Assembly: GCF_003665065.1 (NCBI RefSeq)
Contig: NZ_RCHR01000001.1
Location: 682,001 to 746,000 of the forward strand
Direction of reading: 5' to 3'
From: Oceanobacillus piezotolerans
GTDB taxonomy: Bacteria > Bacillota > Bacilli > Bacillales > Amphibacillaceae
DNA length: 64,000 nt
Shown in pieces: positions 36,629 to 45,859 of this stretch. Position 1 is the first letter of the stretch. Every line of letters starts with the position of its first letter. Under the pieces are notes generated by a model. It ran no database searches and was not told where the DNA came from. It saw only the letters and a program-made list of their open reading frames with translations. The position numbers and the translations under genes are program-made.

Positions 36629-38149
36629 CTATTGCGTAGCAAATTCCATGATTTTTTCTTGATTTGCTTCCGCAGATGATAACTCACCTTTGATTTCCCC
36701 TTCAGCCATCACATATATACGGTCACTCATCCCTAGAACTTCACCAAGTTCTGAAGAGATCATAATAATACTCATGCCTTTATCTATTAGTTCATTCATG
36801 ACTGAATAAATTTCAAACTTAGCGCCAACATCAATTCCTCTTGTTGGCTCATCTAAAATTAGTAACTTAGGGCCAACGAATAACCATTTGGCTAATGAAA
36901 CTTTTTGTTGATTACCGCCACTTAAATTACCAACTAGCTGTTGTAATGATGAAGCTTTAATGCCTATTGAAGTTTTGTAATGATCAGCAACTTTGATCTC
37001 CTCATTCTCATTAATTATTCCATTTAAAGATATTCCTTTCATGTTTGCCGCAGAGATATTGTTCTTAATATCTTGTAGTAAAAACAACCCATCCCCCTTG
37101 CGATCCTCGGTAACATATGCAATTCCTGCTTTAATGGCCTGATTTGTATGTTGAAGGTTGACAGGACGTCCGTCCAAATATAAATCCCCTTGCAACTTAT
37201 AAGACTTTGAATTTCCGAAAATACTTAAAGCTAATTCTGTTCGGCCAGAACCCATTAACCCTGCTATTCCAATAATTTCTCCTTTTCTTACATGTAAATT
37301 GACACGTTTAGAGACGTTACGGCCTACTTGGGGATCATAAGCAGTCCAGTTGGATAATTCAAGAATTTTATCACCAAAAGTTTTTTTATCTCTTTTTGGA
37401 TAAATGTCCTCAATTTCCCGACCAACCATATTTTTAATAATCGTATTTTCATTAATTTCTCCTTTAGTGGCTTCCAATGTACAAATCGTCTTTCCATCTC
37501 GAATTACGGTCGCCTTATCTGCAATGGAGATTACTTCCTTTAATTTGTGGGAGATCATAATACAGGTGATTCCTTGCTTCTTTAATTCGCGCAACAAGTT
37601 TAATAGATTCTCACTATCGTCTTCATTAAGCGCTGCAGTCGGTTCATCTAAAATAAGTAATTTCACATCTTTACTTAATGCTTTTGCAATTTCAATCAAT
37701 TGCTGTTTACCTACACCTAAATCCTTAATTAAAGTTTCAGAATTCACTTTTAGATTCACCTTATCAAGTAATTTTTTAGACTCAACGATTGTTTTATTAA
37801 AATCTAATACACCACTTTTATTAACTTCATTTCCAATAAAAATATTTTCATAAACTGGAAGATCTGGGAATAAAGCAAGCTCTTGATAAATAATGACGAT
37901 TCCAGTCCCCACACTATCGGTGATTTTGTTAAATTGTTGAACCTCACCATTAAATACGATATCCCCCTCGTATGATCCATATGGGTAGACTCCGCTAAGT
38001 ATTTTCATTAGTGTAGACTTACCAGCCCCATTTTCACCAACCAGGCAATGAATCTCACCTTTTTCTACCTTGAAATTAACATCGCTGAGCGCTTTGACTC
38101 CTGTAAACTCCTTCGTTATCTGTTTCATTTCCAGAATATATTCGCTCAT
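36629..38149 (-). CDS. xylG: Sugar ABC transporter ATPase, XylG/GguA type
   Basis: A 506-residue protein with two fused ABC domains. Walker A GENGAGKST lies near residue 37 and LLILDEPTAAL in the first half. The second half has the degenerate P-loop (GLMGSGRTELALSIFG), an intact signature (LSGGNQQKV) and LLILDEPTRGIDVG. This asymmetry is normal for the RbsA/XylG/MglA group. It powers uptake with the downstream permease. The ATG at 38149 follows AGGAGG; the six codons before it in frame cover the binding site. Confidence 0.9.
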   Translation of the reverse strand: MSEYILEMKQITKEFTGVKALSDVNFKVEKGEIHCLVGENGAGKSTLMKILSGVYPYGSYEGDIVFNGEVQQFNKITDSVGTGIVIIYQELALFPDLPVYENIFIGNEVNKSGVLDFNKTIVESKKLLDKVNLKVNSETLIKDLGVGKQQLIEIAKALSKDVKLLILDEPTAALNEDDSENLLNLLRELKKQGITCIMISHKLKEVISIADKATVIRDGKTICTLEATKGEINENTIIKNMVGREIEDIYPKRDKKTFGDKILELSNWTAYDPQVGRNVSKRVNLHVRKGEIIGIAGLMGSGRTELALSIFGNSKSYKLQGDLYLDGRPVNLQHTNQAIKAGIAYVTEDRKGDGLFLLQDIKNNISAANMKGISLNGIINENEEIKVADHYKTSIGIKASSLQQLVGNLSGGNQQKVSLAKWLFVGPKLLILDEPTRGIDVGAKFEIYSVMNELIDKGMSIIMISSELGEVLGMSDRIYVMAEGEIKGELSSAEANQEKIMEFATQ

Positions 38150-38239
38150 GTTATTCCTCCTTGACAAAATAACTATTTGAATGTGAATAGTGACAGACGA
38201 TTAATCTATCACTATTCTTAGATTCTAGTTATTTTCTTT

Positions 38240-39382
38240 TTATAGACCAGAGAATTCACTTGCTTCATAATAACCGGAGTCAATGAGTTCACTCTTAACA
38301 TTCTCTTGTTCAACAACAATTACATCTGTTTGTTTTGCTGAAACTTCTTTACTTCCGTTATCATAAGTACCTGTTGTTTCAGGTGTTTCGCCATCTAGAA
38401 TGTCAACAGCCATTCCCATTGCATCAGTAACAAGTGTACGAACATCTTTAAATACGGTCATTGATTGTTTACCATCGATAATATATTGAATAGAAGCCAT
38501 CTCAGCGTCTTGTCCAGTTACTACATAACTTGAAACATCAGGATCCGTTCCAAAAACATCTGCAATCGCGCGGGATGTCCCATCATTTGGGGCAAGAATA
38601 GCAACATCACCTTTTAAGTCTGTGTTAGCAGCAGTTAAGTTAGTTTGGGCTTTGTTTTTAGCCTCGTTTGGATCCCAATTTGTTGTAACCTGGCCAAGGA
38701 TTTTTCCCAATTCATCACGTGAAAGTTCTGCTTTATCCTTTAGACTCTCTGCTTCACTAGAGTTTGCAATGACAAATGTTCCATCAGCAATTTTCGGTTG
38801 TAATTTATTCCATGCTCCTTCAAAGAATAAAAATGCATTATTGTCTGAAGCCGCTCCAGCATATAGGTATAATGGAATTCCTTTACCATCTCCAGCATGA
38901 TCGATTAAGTATTGACCTTGAGCTTCACCAACAGCCACACTGTCAAATGTTACATAATAATCAACCGCATCAGTATCTGTAATGAGTCGATCATAAGCAA
39001 TTACAGTAATATCGTCTTTTTTAGCAGACTCCACCGCAGCACCCGCCGCTGCACCATCATGTGGGGCAATAATTAATACATCGATACCTTTACTAATAAG
39101 TGTTTCAACATTTTCCTTTTCCTTTGCGGAGGAACCCTGGCTGAATAAAATTTCTGTTGAATATTCTGAGTCTACTAATGCATCTTTAAACCGTGTTTCA
39201 TCTTGTACCCATCTTGGTTCATCTTTAGTAGGTAAAACAATCCCAACATTTACCTTGCCACCTTTAGATCCTTTTTCCCCACCTTCGCTACTGCTCGATG
39301 CGTTGTTACTACTACAGCCAACTGCTAGAATTGCCATTAGCAGGGCAATCAGTAAAACTGAAACCAATTTTAACTTCTTCAT
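38240..39382 (-). CDS. chvE: Multiple-sugar-binding lipoprotein, ChvE type
   Basis: A 380-residue lipoprotein (signal LVSVLLIALLMAILAVGCSS, lipobox cysteine at about residue 23) with a Ser/Gly-rich linker and a type I periplasmic-binding fold. DEPRWVQDETRFKDAL, LIIAPHDGAAAG, VIAYDRLI and VTGQDAEMASIQYI mark the ChvE/GguA-associated branch, whose members bind xylose, arabinose, galactose or glucose. It is the first gene of the chvE-xylG-xylH unit, separated from xylF by a strong terminator and with its own promoter and cre-like site. Confidence 0.88.
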   Translation of the reverse strand: MKKLKLVSVLLIALLMAILAVGCSSNNASSSSEGGEKGSKGGKVNVGIVLPTKDEPRWVQDETRFKDALVDSEYSTEILFSQGSSAKEKENVETLISKGIDVLIIAPHDGAAAGAAVESAKKDDITVIAYDRLITDTDAVDYYVTFDSVAVGEAQGQYLIDHAGDGKGIPLYLYAGAASDNNAFLFFEGAWNKLQPKIADGTFVIANSSEAESLKDKAELSRDELGKILGQVTTNWDPNEAKNKAQTNLTAANTDLKGDVAILAPNDGTSRAIADVFGTDPDVSSYVVTGQDAEMASIQYIIDGKQSMTVFKDVRTLVTDAMGMAVDILDGETPETTGTYDNGSKEVSAKQTDVIVVEQENVKSELIDSGYYEASEFSGL

Positions 39383-39416
39383 AATAAACCCCCTTGAATC
39401 TATATTCTTTACCTTC

Positions 39417-39459
39417 TATTCAAATATAGCAGTACTACAAGTCAATAAAAACGCTTACT
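39417..39459 (-). promoter_or_regulatory. Promoter with cre-like element
   Basis: On the minus strand TTGACT (39440-39445), 17 bp and TGAATA (39417-39422) form a plausible promoter. Directly upstream, TAAAAACGCTTACT (plus strand 39446-39459) matches the CcpA cre consensus TGWAANCGNTNWCA at all but two positions. This implies glucose-dependent control; whether repression or activation is unclear from its place just before the -35. Confidence 0.5.
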
Positions 39460-39555
39460 TATGGTAATAATTTATCATTATCTGTATTTTTTAAATATTT
39501 TTTAATGAAACAGTATGAGAATCAATTGCCCTTCTTAATATACAGAAAACACAAA

Positions 39556-39589
39556 TATAAAAACCACCAGTTCCAATAAACTGGTGGTT
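39556..39589 (-). terminator. Terminator after xylF
   Basis: On the minus strand AACCACCAGTT, TATTGG, AACTGGTGGTT and TTTATAT form a perfect 11-bp stem. It separates the sensor/xylF unit from the chvE unit. Confidence 0.88.
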
Positions 39590-39600
39590 CAGTTAAGCAT

Positions 39601-40701
39601 TCATTCCCTCCCTTTATATACTTCCTGTTTAGAATGAAAACCATCTGCGATGATGGTGTCATCAATATTTTCACGATCAACGACAATAGGAGAAAGGAGT
39701 ATGGATGGTACCTCTGCTTTTCCATTGTTTATCATACTTTCTCCCATTACTTCTTCCCCTTTAGCAAGCTTGACCGCAACTTCAGCGGCTAGATCTGCTA
39801 GTGGTTTTAATGGCTTATATACTGTTAACGTTTGAGTTCCGATAACGATTCTTTGTGCGCCGGCAAGGTCTGCATCTTGTCCCGCAACAGCTACTTTACC
39901 CTCGAGACCCTGTTCTGCTAATGCTTGAATAGCTTTTCCAGCTGTAGCATCATTTGCAGCAATAACAGCATCTATGTCATTCTTGTTTGCCTTTAAAGCC
40001 TCTTCCATACTTGCATATGCATTTTCAGGGAGCCAATCCTTTGACCATTGGTCATAAACAATGGTAATGTCCCCCTGTTCAATAAGGGGGTGAAGCACGT
40101 TAAATACTCCTTTTTTAATTAAATGTGCATTATAATCTGTCTCTGCACCACCTATGTATACATACTTACCTTTAGGAACGATTTCAGTGATGACATTTGC
40201 TTGAAATTCACCCACCATTTCATTGTCATAAGAAATATAGAAATCAATTTCGGAATTACGAACTAATCGATCATAAGAAAGCACCTTAATTCCTGCTGAG
40301 TGGGCTTTTTTCACAATCATCGCTGTGGACTCTGCATTATGCGGGACGATGACTAGTAAATCGATGCCTTCGTTTATTAGTGTTTCTGCTTGTAGAATTT
40401 GTAACGCATCATCTCCTTCAGAAGCAAAAATCTTTACTTCAGCACCCAATGCTTCCACTGCCTTTCGAAACAACTCCCGGTCCCTTACCCATCTATCCTC
40501 TGCTAACGTATCCATAGAAAAGCCAATAATAATTTTATCATCTGCTTCTGTATGGCTCTCGATAGTCTCTCTATGTGTTGAGGGTTTTTCATTTAAACCA
40601 CGATGTTCCGTATTGCTTTTATTCTGTTCACAGGCAGTAATTAGAAGGAGTAATAGAAGCATTAACAATAAGATATTTCCCTTTATAAAGCTCGTTTTCA
40701 T
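39601..40701 (-). CDS. xylF: D-xylose-binding lipoprotein XylF
   Basis: A 366-residue lipoprotein (hydrophobic signal, lipobox LITAC at about residue 24). The mature part closely follows enterobacterial XylF from memory: FYISYDNEMVGEFQA, DQWSKDWLPENA, IDAVIAANDATAGKAIQAL and VAVAGQDADLAGAQR. It delivers xylose to a XylG/XylH-type transporter. It ends the regulator operon (25 nt after the yesN-like gene) rather than sitting with the ATPase and permease, so sensor level and binding-protein level are probably set together. Confidence 0.9.
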   Translation of the reverse strand: MKTSFIKGNILLLMLLLLLLITACEQNKSNTEHRGLNEKPSTHRETIESHTEADDKIIIGFSMDTLAEDRWVRDRELFRKAVEALGAEVKIFASEGDDALQILQAETLINEGIDLLVIVPHNAESTAMIVKKAHSAGIKVLSYDRLVRNSEIDFYISYDNEMVGEFQANVITEIVPKGKYVYIGGAETDYNAHLIKKGVFNVLHPLIEQGDITIVYDQWSKDWLPENAYASMEEALKANKNDIDAVIAANDATAGKAIQALAEQGLEGKVAVAGQDADLAGAQRIVIGTQTLTVYKPLKPLADLAAEVAVKLAKGEEVMGESMINNGKAEVPSILLSPIVVDRENIDDTIIADGFHSKQEVYKGRE

Positions 40702-40726
40702 TCAATTCACCCTTTTTTCTACCCCA

Positions 40727-42262
40727 TTATGTCTTAGCTCCCAACAATGATTTTCTATATTCTGTCGGAGATACTCCATACATTTTTCTAAATACCTTAC
40801 TAAAATAATTCGGGTCTTGGTATCCAATATCAAACGTAACTTCCTTTAAACTTTTTTCGGGATTCAGCATCAATTTCCTTGCATGCTCTAATCTGCACTC
40901 TGTCAAAAAGGAGATATAGTTCACACCTAACTGTTCTTTATAAAGCTTGCTAATATAAATTGGACTTAATTTAAATTTTTGAGCAATCCCATCTAAGGAA
41001 ATTTGTTTATGGGAGTTTTCAATAATATACTGCCTAATTTGTCTAATTGTGTCATCCTCTACTTGGTTCTGATAATCGATAAAAGACTGTCTCATTTGGT
41101 TGAGAAAATGATTTGTTTCCATACGTAATTGTCTGAAATCATTTATTTGAACGAAATATAATGGGGAGTCTAGTTCAACTCCGATTTCATTTAACACCCG
41201 CGATGCAACCCAAAGCAGTTCTAAGACACGCTGCTGGGCTTCTATGATATTGGCACCTTTTTTGTCATAAAACTCAATTAAACTCGTTACTTCTTTCAAG
41301 ATATCTTCCCACTGACCATTTCGGATTTGGTCGAACATCTGATTTTCAAGTTTTTTAGAATAATGTCCGTCTATTATCGTATCAGTTATTGATATATCTG
41401 AATAAAAGCGATATTTTACGGGTAATGAACTATCTTTCGTGGCAATAAGTGACTCTTGGTAGGATTGACGTATAGTTTCTAAAGAATGGCAGACATTTCC
41501 AATCCCTATGAACCAACCTGCTTTACCACCGGATATGGATAAAATATCCCTTGCAAGTGTAATTGCTTGGAAGCGAAAAGAATAATCCTGTTTTCTAAAC
41601 ACAATAATAGGAATTTGTCGTCCATATAGCGTACCAACCCATGCATTTCCTTTTTTCCTAACCTTTTGTTTAATTTCTGTATACAAACTCTTTGAATCAT
41701 GTGGTAGTAGGATACTCATCACAAACTTTTCGCTTGTCATCGGAGTATCTAATAATCCTACTAACTCATCCAAATGGATTTCATGTACATGATCGAATAA
41801 TAATTGTGTAACAACATCTGTTTCTACGATAGTTAATGCTTTTTGTAAAACTGTTTGCTGGTGAATGTTCTTTTCCTTCGATTTCTTTTCTTCGTCAATT
41901 TGGCTCATTACTTTGCCGACTGCTCTTACAACCTCACTTGCTTTACTTGGCTTGAGCAAATAGTCTTTCACACCCAGCTTAATTGCTGATTTTGCATAAT
42001 CGAATTCGGCATAGGCCGTAATCATAATAAACTTGATATTCGGATTTATTTCACTCATTTTCTGTATCGTTTCAAGTCCACTCATCCCTGGCATCTTAAT
42101 ATCCATTAATACCAAATCAGGCATAAATATCACAGCCTTATTTAAAGCAATGGTTCCATTTTTAGCATCTTCAATTTGAATCTCTGGGAAATTCTTTAAA
42201 AGTATTGCTTTTAAACCTTCCCTTACAATCTGTTCATCATCAACAATCAGGAGTCGCTTCAT
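40727..42262 (-). CDS. YesN-type response regulator with AraC DNA-binding domain
   Basis: 511 residues. An N-terminal receiver (residues 1 to about 120; LIVDDEQIVREGLKAIL, phospho-acceptor Asp in LVLMDIKMPG, DYLLKPSKASEV) is followed by a long linker domain. The C-terminal AraC-type double helix-turn-helix covers about 100 residues (ISLDGIAQKFKLSPIYISKL, VTFDIGYQDPNYFSKVFRKM, GVSPTEYR). It starts ATG inside the stop of the kinase gene (ATGA). It probably activates xylF and the chvE-xylGH unit on sugar sensing. Confidence 0.9.
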   Translation of the reverse strand: MKRLLIVDDEQIVREGLKAILLKNFPEIQIEDAKNGTIALNKAVIFMPDLVLMDIKMPGMSGLETIQKMSEINPNIKFIMITAYAEFDYAKSAIKLGVKDYLLKPSKASEVVRAVGKVMSQIDEEKKSKEKNIHQQTVLQKALTIVETDVVTQLLFDHVHEIHLDELVGLLDTPMTSEKFVMSILLPHDSKSLYTEIKQKVRKKGNAWVGTLYGRQIPIIVFRKQDYSFRFQAITLARDILSISGGKAGWFIGIGNVCHSLETIRQSYQESLIATKDSSLPVKYRFYSDISITDTIIDGHYSKKLENQMFDQIRNGQWEDILKEVTSLIEFYDKKGANIIEAQQRVLELLWVASRVLNEIGVELDSPLYFVQINDFRQLRMETNHFLNQMRQSFIDYQNQVEDDTIRQIRQYIIENSHKQISLDGIAQKFKLSPIYISKLYKEQLGVNYISFLTECRLEHARKLMLNPEKSLKEVTFDIGYQDPNYFSKVFRKMYGVSPTEYRKSLLGAKT

Positions 42263-43704
42263 TGTCCCTCCACTCTCCTTGTTTTAGGTATTTTTAGAAT
42301 AACCTTTGTCCCGATTCCCACTTTGCTTTCAATATCAAAAACATCATTATAGTTATAGAATAAACTTAGTCGTTTCACGACATTATTAATTCCGATGCCC
42401 GTGAAATGACCTTCCGACTTTGTCGTTTTCAACTGAAGTATTTGCTGTACCTTCTCTTCTGGCATCCCCGGTCCATTATCTTCTATCTCTAGTCTCACGT
42501 GGTCAAGCTCATCAACAACGCGAAACCATATACTACCGCCCTCTTCAACTGGCTCAACCGCATGGATGATAGCGTTTTCAATAATTGGTTGTAATGTTAA
42601 ACGTGGGATTTGTACGTCTAAACATGAATTATCTATTTCCAAATGAAATTGCAGCCGATCTATAAATCTTGTGTTTTGTATATTTATGTATTGATTTAGT
42701 ACTTGAACTTCTTCAAAAAGGGAGGTGGAATTTCCTAATTTGTTCAGGTTATAACGCAGGAGTCCCGCGACATTGACTAAAAGATCACTTGTTTCTTCCG
42801 CCCCCTCTAAATATGCCTTCTTAGATAGTATATCTAGTGTATTATACAGGAAATGAGGGTTAATCTGGCTTTGAAGACTGCGAAGTTGACTTTCTTGTAA
42901 TAACAGTTTGCTTTGTTGAAGCTCATTTTCTAATTGTGCCTTCTGTTTTATTTCAGATAGATAATTATTTATATTGATACGCATCTTATCGAACATCTTA
43001 GCTAAAAATGAGATTTCATCATTAGAGTCAACATCAATCTTTACATCAAAACGTCCTAAAGAAAACTCATGTGCTGCTTGGGTTAACTTATTAATTGGCC
43101 TTGTTATTCTTTTTGAAAACAAGTGAGTTAAGAACAGCAATAACATTGTAATCAAAGGCAATAACCAAATTCCCAGCATTCGTAATTCCTCTGAATTTTC
43201 AATAATACTGCGATAAAAGCGTTCATACGTATTAAGTTCTGTGTCTATTATGGTAAGTGTCATCTCAGAAATATATTTCGAAATCCGACTTGCCTCTGAA
43301 AGCGCATTCAAATAGTCTTCTGTTTGTTGCTCAGAACGAGCCAAAACAGATTGTTCCGTTGTTTCAACTAGACTCTCTATTAAGTTTTCATAGTTTGTCA
43401 GCGCATAATTATTATCAATATTCCTAAATTCTATGACCTTATTCTTTGTACTTAGAACTTTACTTTTATTTTTATTTATCTCTTCCAAATTAGCTTCTGT
43501 TGGTTCAATTATATAGTTATTAAGAGCTGCCACTATTTGCTGGCTTTCATTTGTTACTTCATTCATAATTAAATATCGTTCTAATATATTGTTGTACTGG
43601 TACTGCATTTTTTGATTGTAATAGGTTAATGAAGTCCAAATAGCTACCATAATAAATAAAACCGCTACTACAAGCACCAATATTTTTTTCTGAATACTAT
43701 TCAT
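42259..43704 (-). CDS. LytS/YesM-type sensor histidine kinase
   Basis: A 481-residue membrane kinase. TM1 is at residues about 7-27, an extracytoplasmic helical region follows to about 180 with TM2 next, then a HAMP linker (SKRITRPINKLTQAAHEF). The His_kinase domain has the phospho-acceptor in QINPHFLYNTLD, and the HATPase domain has PIIENAIIHAVE and EDNGPGMP. The helical sensor domain fits contact with a periplasmic binding protein rather than direct ligand binding. Its start overlaps the upstream sensor gene and its end overlaps the regulator gene, so all three are tightly coupled. Confidence 0.9.
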   Translation of the reverse strand: MNSIQKKILVLVVAVLFIMVAIWTSLTYYNQKMQYQYNNILERYLIMNEVTNESQQIVAALNNYIIEPTEANLEEINKNKSKVLSTKNKVIEFRNIDNNYALTNYENLIESLVETTEQSVLARSEQQTEDYLNALSEASRISKYISEMTLTIIDTELNTYERFYRSIIENSEELRMLGIWLLPLITMLLLFLTHLFSKRITRPINKLTQAAHEFSLGRFDVKIDVDSNDEISFLAKMFDKMRININNYLSEIKQKAQLENELQQSKLLLQESQLRSLQSQINPHFLYNTLDILSKKAYLEGAEETSDLLVNVAGLLRYNLNKLGNSTSLFEEVQVLNQYINIQNTRFIDRLQFHLEIDNSCLDVQIPRLTLQPIIENAIIHAVEPVEEGGSIWFRVVDELDHVRLEIEDNGPGMPEEKVQQILQLKTTKSEGHFTGIGINNVVKRLSLFYNYNDVFDIESKVGIGTKVILKIPKTRRVEGQ

Positions 43705-44678
43705 TTTCCATCATTCGCCTTTATAATCTGAATATCAGTTTGATATCCTTCTAAATCCAATGGAACTTCCCTATTACTCAGCCAGTCTAAAATCAATTTC
43801 ACACTCATCGTTCCCATCTCTTCAGGGGACTGCTCTAGGATTCCATCAATCTTCCCTTGATTTAGTAATGTGATAGAGTCATAATCATCATCAAATGAAT
43901 AAATAAAATAAGGCTCAATTTGTGATCTTCTTTCAACCTCATTAATCATAGCCGCTAGTATATCCACGTTAATTACAATAAAAGCATCTAAATTTGGATT
44001 CTGGTTTAAGACATCTTTCGTAGTTGCAATGACCTGTTCCCTGGCATCATGCATTTCAATATAATGGGTTTGAATATCTGGATATCTTTGCAAAACATCC
44101 CTAATCCCTTCTACTCGCTGTTCTTGGAAGTATTGGTGCTGTATATCAATCATAATCGCAACTTCTCCATCAGCGCCCATATCAGCTATTAATTGTTCCG
44201 CAATCATTTTACCAGCTACATATTGATCTGACCCTACATAAGATTTTCTAAGACTATCACCCATAGGGACATCGTTTGCAACAGTTATAATAGGAATTCC
44301 GTAAGAAGCTGCTTTAATTTTGGTTAAGGTTTTAAACTCATCTGTGTCTACCCCTTGTAAAATAATTCCATCCATTTGTGAATAGATAGCGATTTCAATT
44401 TTCTTTAGAAATTCTTCTTGATTGTTGCCATAGCTTCCCCAAACTTCTAGACTCGCCCCCTCCTTCTCCGCCTCTTCCATCGCACCTTTTGCAACCTTGT
44501 CCCAAAAAGGGGTCTCAAGCTCCTGAGTGATTAATACAAGACGTTGCTTCATATCCACATGTGCTGTTGACTGAGGTAATTCCCAATCTGTCTTAAAAAC
44601 TTTACTTGCTGACAGAATCGTAAAATAAAATAGGGTAATACAAACAAAAGTGAAGATAACGATAGCTAATTTACGCAA
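43701..44678 (-). CDS. Membrane-tethered sugar-binding sensor protein (XylFII type)
   Basis: 325 residues. One uncleaved N-terminal membrane anchor (LAIVIFTFVCITLFYFTIL) has no lipobox. The rest is a type I periplasmic-binding fold of the ribose-binding-protein type: RLVLITQELETPFWDKVAKG, DGIILQGVDTDEF, YVGSDQYVAGKMIAEQL and AFIVINVDILAAMI. A binding protein that is first in an operon with a LytS kinase and YesN regulator matches the clostridial XylFII-LytS-YesN xylose-sensing arrangement (established knowledge). It probably presents sugar-bound or sugar-free states to the kinase. The ligand is unproven. Confidence 0.83.
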   Translation of the reverse strand: MRKLAIVIFTFVCITLFYFTILSASKVFKTDWELPQSTAHVDMKQRLVLITQELETPFWDKVAKGAMEEAEKEGASLEVWGSYGNNQEEFLKKIEIAIYSQMDGIILQGVDTDEFKTLTKIKAASYGIPIITVANDVPMGDSLRKSYVGSDQYVAGKMIAEQLIADMGADGEVAIMIDIQHQYFQEQRVEGIRDVLQRYPDIQTHYIEMHDAREQVIATTKDVLNQNPNLDAFIVINVDILAAMINEVERRSQIEPYFIYSFDDDYDSITLLNQGKIDGILEQSPEEMGTMSVKLILDWLSNREVPLDLEGYQTDIQIIKANDGK

Positions 44679-44956
44679 GAAGAACTATCACCCTTTCAAA
44701 ATAACCATCAGTTTATTTTTTGATTATAATAGTTGAAACTAGCAATCAACGATATCATAACAGTAATCTTTTTAAAAGCAGTATACCATTCTAAATCAGT
44801 TATTGGAATATGGTCTAGATTTTTGAATGATTTGGGACTGTTTCCAGGATCCAGTTATACGTTTTTATCTTTCTCTAATGTAAAGATAAGAACCTCATTT
44901 ACTTATGATAAGAATCATCGTAATGCATCAGAGTGAAGTTAAATTTAACTCTATTA
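44679..44956. other. Spacer upstream of the sensor operon
   Basis: It should contain the promoter of the minus-strand sensor operon. A plus-strand frame of 67 codons here has no binding site or protein-like features and is not called. Confidence 0.4.
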
Positions 44957-44989
44957 TAAAAAAGGAGAATCTATTTCTATAGACTCTCC
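44957..44989 (-). terminator. Intrinsic terminator
   Basis: On the minus strand GGAGAGTCTAT, AGAA, ATAGATTCTCC and TTTTTT form an 11-bp stem with one mismatch, right after the stop of the broken membrane protein gene. Confidence 0.8.
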
Positions 44990-44995
44990 ACAGCA

Positions 44996-45624
44996 CTAAT
45001 TATATTCGTCATAATGACTCTGAGAAATTGCTCCCAATTCTAGTGCACGATTTGGATTGATAAGGAATGCAGGGCTTATTACAAAGAAAAAGTAAGATAT
45101 AAAGGTGGAGGAATCCAAAAACGAAAACGTTGCTTCCGCTTGTCGCTAATGTAACTTGTAAGGTGACGTAGCCAACGATCCCCAGGGCAACTATCCCTAT
45201 AGCGTAATACAAAATAAATCGGCTGGGTTCTTCCTTTCCTTCTTCATTGATGCCATTTAGTCTAAGGACAAGCTTCTCTCGGTTGATAAAGCCAAACACA
45301 AATACAAATGTAAGAACATGGATAATTATCGTTAATCCACCCAAGCAGTTCCCCCAAATGATACTAAATAGAGGTATGGATGAATAGACCGACAGCATCA
45401 TCAACTTGACACACACATTAATACTATTGAGGTGAATACCGCTGTATCCATACTTTAGCCAAAGAATAAATAATAAAAGCAAAAACGATTGGAATAGTTA
45501 GTACACTAGCAATGATAATCTTCAAATTCTCTGTCATAGCACTCATAAATGGCGCAAAAAAGATACATATAAAAGCAACATTTAATATATTTGTTTGTAA
45601 AATCGGCTTTCTAACTCTCTTCAT
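44996..45624 (-). pseudogene. Multi-TM membrane protein gene broken by two frameshifts
   Basis: Three minus-strand frames combine. From the ATG at 45624, KRVRKPILQTNILNVAFICI runs with two membrane helices. A second frame (from about 45480) continues with SINVCVKLMMLSVYSSIPLF and two or three more helices. A third frame takes over near 45090 with ISPAFLINPNRALELGAISQ and ends SHYDEYN at 44996. The original product had about 205 residues and five or six helices. A good terminator remains, so decay is recent or the indels are sequencing errors. The family was not recognised. Confidence 0.65.
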
Positions 45625-45859
45625 CCTATCCCCCTATACCTATCTCTGTTAATTGATAGAAAGCGTCTTTTAGTGACGATTTTCTAGTTTGTTATACGAT
45701 ATAATTGAGTGAATTTAGTTTCAAATATAAGAATTAAAGTTATAATGGTCTAGTGTTTGAGCGATAGTTTTTATAATAATAGGCCAATCACCTCTCCTAT
45801 ATCTTCCAAGTAATTACTTATTCAAGAATCCCGTTTTTACTACTCAAAATTCTGTTCCA

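Noticed and set aside
44733..44936. Plus-strand 67-codon frame upstream of the sensor operon
   Set aside because: No binding site and it overlaps the expected promoter region of the opposite-strand operon.
45009..45624. Two overlapping membrane-protein frames considered as separate genes
   Set aside because: The second frame has no start signals and a third frame supplies the natural C-terminus, so one broken gene explains all.
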